This document shows, piece after piece, positions 58,135-64,000 of a stretch of 64,000 nucleotides of DNA (the stretch's first letter is position 1; each line of letters begins with the position of its first letter). The notes under the pieces were generated by a model. The model was not told where the DNA came from and ran no database searches. It saw only the letters and a list, made by a program, of their open reading frames with translations. The position numbers were made by a program, and so were the translations under genes. Origin of the DNA: Marinobacter sp. (GTDB lineage: Bacteria > Pseudomonadota > Gammaproteobacteria > Pseudomonadales > Oleiphilaceae); contig JAGYIS010000005.1 in assembly GCA_018402255.1 (NCBI GenBank), forward strand, positions 62,001 through 126,000, read 5' to 3'.

Positions 58135-59729
58135 AGATTGCCCTTTGAATGAATTCGAATGTGGTTTCTTGGGGTAGTGATCGTCATGTTGTCGAGGTCA
58201 TAGACTGCCCCGCCATTTTGAATTTCTTCTAGGTGGTGTATCTCATACTTCTCACGCCCGCCAGCCTGATCTCTGAATCTAGGGAAAGGAGCATAACCTT
58301 GTTTTATTAGCTCTTGGTTTGAGCCTCTAAATTGGGAGAGCAACGTATGGTCTCCGGAAACTTCTAGCCAAAATGCCTCTCGAAACCGATCAAAACTCGC
58401 GAACTCACGCCCCCTAAGCCGATCTGCAATCTGAGCAGGTATCGGCGCTCCAAGATCTCTTGAAGCGCTCTCTAACCAAGTTCCAGTAATTTCTTCTCCG
58501 CCTCCAGTGACCACCCCTCGTTCATCCCGGGCTGTCTTCCGGAAAACCAGATACAACGGCTCAATCCCACTATCCTTCGGAAAACTTACGATCAGCTCAA
58601 CCTGATCCTCAAAGGGTCGCTGGTAGCCCGGCGGCGAATGTTCCTGGCCATCCTCCTGGATGGGCGTCACCAGAATGCTATAGGGATCAATCCCGGAATC
58701 CGCCGGGTATTCGGTGCTCACAACCGGGCGGTGGCCGCTGTCATCCGGATACCAGACGAGGGTGAAGTCGTCATCAACCACCACTTCAAAATTCTCGCCC
58801 TTGAGCTCTGCGTGAGCAACCGGAACCCGGTCTTTGTATCCGGTGCTGTCATTAACGTGATAGCCGGCCACCCGGAGGTTTCCGGTGGCATCCACGTGCA
58901 GATGAAAACGTACCCGAATGGCCGCCTCAGCCATCTCAAGCAGTTCTTCCTCGGTGTACAGGGTGCTGTCGCCTAGTTTGGATGGCCAGAGTGCCAACAG
59001 CACTGCACTGCCGGCGGTGCTGAGTACTCCGGCACCAATTCGCGCGGCCATGGCCCAGCTTTTTGCCAGTCTCATTGCCGAACCAGAGATCAAGCCCAGC
59101 GGCCGCAAGCCGTTTGCCCCAGGGCTGGTGACCGTGGCGGGGGCAAGCATCGCAAGGGTGCCGAAATTACTGGCTTTTTCCTGCCCCTCGTTGCTGTCGG
59201 TATTCCCGGAGGGCCGGGTGCAGGATTTCGCGAAGACCTTGGGCCCCAGGGGCGGAAGCCCAAAGTTTTCTGAGATCACCACCGGCGGGGGTAGAGGCTC
59301 AGGTGGTGGCTCAATCACCGGGGGTTCTGGCGTGTAGTCGAGCCTCGCTGGTGGCGCCAGGCTATCGGAATGAGCGTAGGCTGTGCCTCTGGAAGGAAAC
59401 GCTTGCCGGTCACCGAAGCGTTTTTCGAAGGCCGTGACGGCATTCACTGCAATGGCTTCAGAGGCTCTTTCCGTGGGAACAATGCGCCCGGATACCAGCC
59501 TGAAAACGGGAGCCGCCGGGATCTCTTTGAGCAACACCAACTCGCCACTGGCAAGCTGGTCTCGTAATCGAGCAGGGGTAGAACTGGAACTCGAAAGGTA
59601 GCTGGCCAGTTCCTTATCGGAGTACTGATCCCAACCACCCTCGATCATCAACGCTTCGTGAAGCGCAAGCGAGTGCGGGTCTGCTATTTCGGTCACGTCC
59701 GTGTTTCCACAAAGTATTAATCGGCACAA
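58131..59729 (-). CDS. S-type pyocin/colicin-like HNH DNase bacteriocin
   Basis: C-terminal YEIHHLEEIQNGGAVYDLDNMTITTPRNHIRIHSKGNL HNH motif; central pyocin-S-like region; Pro-rich segment. Confidence 0.8.
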   Translation of the reverse strand: MCRLILCGNTDVTEIADPHSLALHEALMIEGGWDQYSDKELASYLSSSSSTPARLRDQLASGELVLLKEIPAAPVFRLVSGRIVPTERASEAIAVNAVTAFEKRFGDRQAFPSRGTAYAHSDSLAPPARLDYTPEPPVIEPPPEPLPPPVVISENFGLPPLGPKVFAKSCTRPSGNTDSNEGQEKASNFGTLAMLAPATVTSPGANGLRPLGLISGSAMRLAKSWAMAARIGAGVLSTAGSAVLLALWPSKLGDSTLYTEEELLEMAEAAIRVRFHLHVDATGNLRVAGYHVNDSTGYKDRVPVAHAELKGENFEVVVDDDFTLVWYPDDSGHRPVVSTEYPADSGIDPYSILVTPIQEDGQEHSPPGYQRPFEDQVELIVSFPKDSGIEPLYLVFRKTARDERGVVTGGGEEITGTWLESASRDLGAPIPAQIADRLRGREFASFDRFREAFWLEVSGDHTLLSQFRGSNQELIKQGYAPFPRFRDQAGGREKYEIHHLEEIQNGGAVYDLDNMTITTPRNHIRIHSKGNL

Positions 59730-59845
59730 TCCATGCCTGTAGTGTGGACAAATGTACCGGAAAGCTGGCGCCCATCCAAGATCAAACCAGAAAAAGCCGC
59801 AGAGCCCAGGGACATCCAGGCTCGGACTCTGCCGTTTCTCCGACC

Positions 59846-61429
59846 CTAGCCAACCAACGCCGGCTCGCCACCCTGCTCCATCACCTCCGTAGCTTCACAC
59901 ACATACTGCTCGGCATCAAAACGCTTGGTCTGCTGCCGGAACTGCCAGGTGAAGCCAGGCCAAAGGGTGGTGTTCTTGCCGTTCTCGTTTACGTACCAGC
60001 TTTTACAACCGGTCTGCCACACGGAATCACCCAGCTTGGCGTGAATGGACGCGTTGTATTGGCTGACAGCATCTTGCCTGACTTCCACGCTCTTCCAGCC
60101 CCGGTGGTCCATTTTCTTGATCGCGTCCAGCACGTACTGCACCTGGGATTCGATCATGTACACCATGGAGCTATGACCCAGACCGGTGTTCGGGCCCATC
60201 AGCATGAAGAAATTGGGGAAACCGGCCACGGTGGTACCCTTGTAGGCTTCCGCCCCTTCACGCCAGGCATCGAGCAGGTCATGGCCGCCGCGCCCGAAGA
60301 CCATGCCCCGGGGAATCGGCTCCTGGGCCTTGAACCCGGTGCCATAGACAATGCAGTCCACCTGGCGCTCGGTGCCGTTGTTATCAACGATGGTGTTGCC
60401 CTTCACCTCGCGAATGCCGTCGGTCAGCACATCTACATGGTCTCTATCCAGGGCTGGATAATAGTTGTTGGAAATCAGCACCCGCTTACAGCCAAAGTGG
60501 AAGTCTGGCGTCACTTTCTTGCGCAGTTCTTTGTCTTTGATCTGACTGCGAATGTGCCGCCGGGCCTGCAGCTCACCAACTTTCAGGATCCGCGGGTTAC
60601 CCACAAAACCCAGCACGCGGGCTTCCAACATCCAGTAAATACTCTGGCGGAAGGCGTTCAGGGTTTGCGGCACTTTACGGAACATCATCCGCTCCAATGG
60701 ACGAATCTCACGGTCCGGTTTGGGCATGATCCATGGCGGTGTGCGTTGATACAGGTCCAGATGTGCCACATCCCTGGCAATCTCCGGCACAAACTGAATG
60801 GCGGAGGCACCGGTACCGATGACCGCCACGCGCTTGCCCCGGAAATCGTATTCGTGGTCCCAGTTCTGGGAATGGAAACGGGTGCCGGTGAAGGTGTCCA
60901 TGCCTTTGATGTCCGGATAGGCCGGCGTGCTCAGGCCGCCCATACCAGAGACCAGGATGTCTGCCCGCAATTTGCCGAATTTGGGCAGAGTTTTATCACT
61001 GCGATCCAGAGCGTCACCGGGTTTTACGCCATTGCGCTCCATATAGGCCCAGAGTTCGGGGCTGTCGCAGGTTTCGATGGTCCAGGCAGAGGTTCTCTCA
61101 TCCCAGCGGGCACCGGCGACATGGGTATTAAGTTGTATGTGCTCCATCAAGCCATACTTTTCGGCGCAGCGGCGCAGGTAGGCTTTGATTTCCGGCTGGG
61201 TTGCAAACATGCGGGTCCAGTCCGGGTTTTGCTCAAAGGAGAAGGAATAGAGCGCGGACTGAACGTCGCAAGCGCAACCCGGGTAATGGTTTTCGTGCCA
61301 GGTGCCGCCGATGTCATCGCTTTGCTCAAGGATGACGAAGTCGTGGAAGCCGGCTTCTTTGAGTTTGATGCCCATGCCAAGGCCGGAGAAGCCGGTACCG
61401 ATGATGGCAATCTTTGCGGTTTGTGTCAT
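59846..61429 (-). CDS. FAD-dependent Baeyer-Villiger-type/flavin-containing monooxygenase
   Basis: IIGTGFSGLGMGIKLKEAG, GGTWHENHYPGCACDV, FxGxxxHSxxWD (FTGTRFHSQNWD), VIGTGASAIQ. Confidence 0.85.
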   Translation of the reverse strand: MTQTAKIAIIGTGFSGLGMGIKLKEAGFHDFVILEQSDDIGGTWHENHYPGCACDVQSALYSFSFEQNPDWTRMFATQPEIKAYLRRCAEKYGLMEHIQLNTHVAGARWDERTSAWTIETCDSPELWAYMERNGVKPGDALDRSDKTLPKFGKLRADILVSGMGGLSTPAYPDIKGMDTFTGTRFHSQNWDHEYDFRGKRVAVIGTGASAIQFVPEIARDVAHLDLYQRTPPWIMPKPDREIRPLERMMFRKVPQTLNAFRQSIYWMLEARVLGFVGNPRILKVGELQARRHIRSQIKDKELRKKVTPDFHFGCKRVLISNNYYPALDRDHVDVLTDGIREVKGNTIVDNNGTERQVDCIVYGTGFKAQEPIPRGMVFGRGGHDLLDAWREGAEAYKGTTVAGFPNFFMLMGPNTGLGHSSMVYMIESQVQYVLDAIKKMDHRGWKSVEVRQDAVSQYNASIHAKLGDSVWQTGCKSWYVNENGKNTTLWPGFTWQFRQQTKRFDAEQYVCEATEVMEQGGEPALVG

Positions 61430-61685
61430 TGCTGCACTCCTGGTGGCCTATCTGGCCTTGCCTGTTGTTGTCTGGGTGGTCATGATGACCGGTAGACACA
61501 TGTATACCGCCTGAAGTAGACAGCTGTATACTAAGGCTCGGGAGTTTGGCCTTGAGTGACAGATTGTTGGCCTCTCTGGCCTTTAGTTTCGGTGTTTGCC
61601 TGCGGTTTGGGTGACTGGGTTCGACTGACCGCGTGCTTGAGGTGTTTGGTTGGTTTGAGGGTGGCTTTCTCAATGTTAGAACGGC

Positions 61686-61789
61686 CGGGCGGTGGGCCTT
61701 GTTCACAGACTGTTGAAGGCCAGGGACGGCCTGAAACAAGCGCACATGGATGTGCTCGTAGCGTGTCTGTGAACAAGGCCCACCGCCCG
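61686..61789 (+). repeat. Family-1-like element, divergent copy G (swapped GGA hairpins)
   Basis: Perfect 25-bp arms 61686-61710 / 61765-61789; 54-nt core with ggccAGGGAcggcc and gcacATGGAtgtgc. Confidence 0.8.
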
Positions 61790-61815
61790 TCCCAACTCCA
61801 GAATTAGAGGCTTAA

Positions 61816-62448
61816 ATGAACACATTGGCCGGCGGAAAACTGAAACTGGTACAGGCCGCATTGCGGTTGATTACCGAAACGCGGAGCCTGACGTCGTTGG
61901 GGCTGCGGGAGCTGGCCCGTGAGGCGGGATTGAATCCGAATACCTTTTACCGGCACTTCAAGAATCTGGACGAATTCGGACTGCAGGTGCTCGGGTATAT
62001 AGCCGAGGATATGAAAGCTGGCGTGCGTCAGCTGCGGCAGATGGCAGACACTTCCGAACAGGCGTCTCATGACACCGTCACGTTTGTGTACCGCTACTTT
62101 CTTGCCAACCCGGCCGCGACCACCGTGGCCGTTCGCGAACTGCACGGTCCATCACCTCTGCTGCGCCGCGCACTCGAGGCACAGCTCAACGCCAGTGCTC
62201 GTGAAATGGCCGAGGATATTATTGAGCGCGGGCTGGTACCGGGTGTTGAAGAATCGGTGGTGCATGAGATTTCCCACATGACCATCCGGTACATTCTGTT
62301 CAGGGCCATGGACTACATCGAAAAACCGGCGCAACGGGAACAGATTCAACGTGAGACCGAACGGTTCATCAACCGGCAGTTCCGGGGCGCGTTGGTAGAA
62401 CACCTCTCTGAGGAAGCCGTTATTATGTTGTCAAAAGCGACACCTTAA
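61816..62448 (+). CDS. TetR-family transcriptional regulator
   Basis: SLTSLGLRELAREAGLNPNTFYRHFKNLDEF. Confidence 0.85.
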   Translation: MNTLAGGKLKLVQAALRLITETRSLTSLGLRELAREAGLNPNTFYRHFKNLDEFGLQVLGYIAEDMKAGVRQLRQMADTSEQASHDTVTFVYRYFLANPAATTVAVRELHGPSPLLRRALEAQLNASAREMAEDIIERGLVPGVEESVVHEISHMTIRYILFRAMDYIEKPAQREQIQRETERFINRQFRGALVEHLSEEAVIMLSKATP

Positions 62449-62589
62449 ATGGAATGTGTGACGCAGTTGTACTTTTCCAAGAGCACCCTGTCACATAGAA
62501 CAATAAGTAACAGATCATCACTTCTTGTCATACAGAGCTTGCACTTAGTCTTCCCAGCCTGATTCAAAAGGACCAAGGAAGACATTGAT

Positions 62590-64000
62590 ATGTTGAGAAA
62601 TTTACCATTTGCCCTGGCTCTCGGGCTTGTTCTTTCGGGATGCGGCGGTGGCGGTTCAGACTCAGGCTCCGCAAGCAATAACACCGTATCCATTACCAAC
62701 AGCCCAGCACCCGCCGTTGCCGGCGTGCCTTTTGAATACCAGCCAACGACATCTCAGAACACAGCAGGCGCCCGCTTTAAGGCATCGGGCCTGCCCGAGT
62801 GGGCTTCACTGGACGAACAGGCCGGCACCATCACCGGTCTACCCGGATCCGGCGATGTCACCGCCCACCATCCGTTCCAGATCTCGGTCACGGTGAATAA
62901 CAAAACTCATCACTTTGACCAGACACTCTCGGTATTAACGACCGAGCACGTTCTCGCACGCGAAGCGGTGGATTTTAGAGCCACAGATTACGACGGCAAT
63001 CCGCGCGCCATTCGCAACGACCTGACGCAGGGTGAGCTTGCGGGTGAAGTGATGTTTGCTCAGTCTCATACCGTCAAACCGAAGAACAATTACTATCAGA
63101 ATCAGGGCGACGAGGCGCAAAGCGTCTACAAACCCAGGCTGGTGGCATGGCGGGACGCACTGCTGATGTTCACACCCGATGTGGCAGACGTGCCCGTCAC
63201 CGTTGATGTTGAGCTGTTCCTCAATGGTGAACCCTCTGGCGAGTTCCGCCTGGCGCACCCCAACAAACTGCCAGCTTCCGACTACGAAGGCCGTCAAAGA
63301 ATTGAGTATTCCAATCGGGCCTGGAGCTTCAAGCTGCCCTGGGAAATGGTTCGCAACGGACTGTCCATGACATTCATCGTGAATAAGGGCGCACCAGACG
63401 AACGCTCGGGCACCTTATCTGCTTCCGATCTGGACATCGGAGAGGCCAGTCAGATTGTTTTTCAGTCTATACGTTTGGGCATGTTGACTCATGCTGATGA
63501 TAACGACGGGCACTTCACCCTCCGCGATCCCGTGCTTGCGGCCACGGACTATTTCCAGACGCTACCTGTTTCGAAAATGGTTATGGGCAGCTACGCCGAT
63601 ATACAGCTGGATAAGGTCATTATTGCCAGTGGCAAGATCTACGATGACGTCAGTGATACAGAAGGCGGTGTTTATTCCGGAGACATGCGAGAGAACGTCG
63701 CCAAATCCCAGGTCAGTGTCGGTATCAATCAGGCAAACTACGGGCTTACCAGCAGCAATATGCGCCAGCAGTACAATCATGTTTTTAAACAGATTACCAA
63801 CCATCACGCCTGGGGCAACTATCAGAACGGCCGCGTAAGCCATGGTCTGAGTGGTGGTAATGGCATCGGCACCTTGTCGGCTTCCCGAGGCAACGAGGCC
63901 AGCCATGAGTGGGGCCATGCTTACGGCCTTGGCCACTACCCGGGCGCCAATCTCACCGAGGATGGACGTTGGCAGCGGCACCATGCCGACAGCGGTTGGG
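62590..64000 (+). CDS. Lipoprotein zinc metalloprotease, peptidase M66 (StcE/TagA)-like, truncated at window end
   Basis: Lipobox LVLSGCGGGG; HEWGHAYGLGHYPG zinc motif; open frame to the window end. Confidence 0.75.
   Translation, partial: MLRNLPFALALGLVLSGCGGGGSDSGSASNNTVSITNSPAPAVAGVPFEYQPTTSQNTAGARFKASGLPEWASLDEQAGTITGLPGSGDVTAHHPFQISVTVNNKTHHFDQTLSVLTTEHVLAREAVDFRATDYDGNPRAIRNDLTQGELAGEVMFAQSHTVKPKNNYYQNQGDEAQSVYKPRLVAWRDALLMFTPDVADVPVTVDVELFLNGEPSGEFRLAHPNKLPASDYEGRQRIEYSNRAWSFKLPWEMVRNGLSMTFIVNKGAPDERSGTLSASDLDIGEASQIVFQSIRLGMLTHADDNDGHFTLRDPVLAATDYFQTLPVSKMVMGSYADIQLDKVIIASGKIYDDVSDTEGGVYSGDMRENVAKSQVSVGINQANYGLTSSNMRQQYNHVFKQITNHHAWGNYQNGRVSHGLSGGNGIGTLSASRGNEASHEWGHAYGLGHYPGANLTEDGRWQRHHADSGW

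Noticed and set aside
59744-61495. 583-aa + strand ORF
   Set aside because: Antisense to the well-supported monooxygenase gene on the - strand; no recognisable domain.
1-64000. CRISPR arrays, rRNA/tRNA genes, prophage or transposase genes
   Set aside because: None recognised by eye; the repeats found are dispersed hairpins, not direct-repeat arrays. A tRNAscan-SE/Infernal run would be needed to exclude small RNAs formally.

Overview
64-kb chromosomal window from a gammaproteobacterium. Gene content and style suggest a Marinobacter-like marine organism (inference; no rRNA is present to confirm). Most genes are ordinary core or accessory genes: zur-znuCB, folE-folX, several c-di-GMP enzymes, a MerR/CopA/DUF411 copper locus, RNase II-type exonuclease, mrpA-G antiporter operon, fadE, lipase plus foldase, rluF, an HNH-nuclease bacteriocin with immunity gene, a Baeyer-Villiger-type monooxygenase, and the start of an M66-type lipoprotease. 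No rRNA, tRNA, CRISPR or intact transposase was seen. The most unusual content is intergenic. (1) Seven copies of a ~100-115 bp element, each with 23-30 bp inverted-repeat arms whose sequence is specific to the locus but self-complementary within the copy. The arms enclose a 51-54 nt apical core (five copies exactly 53 nt). Read on one strand, each core contains two mini-hairpins that present A-N-G-G-A in their loops. In two copies one of these matches the CsrA/RsmA SELEX consensus RUACARGGAUGU at 12/12. I propose a dispersed CsrA-binding RNA element family. (2) Two copies of a second, smaller element with a 22-nt apical core, whose inner 7-bp stem shows two compensatory base-pair changes. It shares the AAAAC...GTTTT neck with family 1. 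One copy lies in the predicted leader of the copper-regulator merR gene. (3) An 18-bp hairpin fills the lipase-foldase gap and contains the likely foldase ribosome-binding site. Four genes (znuC, a PHA-synthase-like hydrolase, mrpE, a Nudix-MBL fusion) carry single-base 5'-proximal frameshifts, either sequence errors or real lesions.
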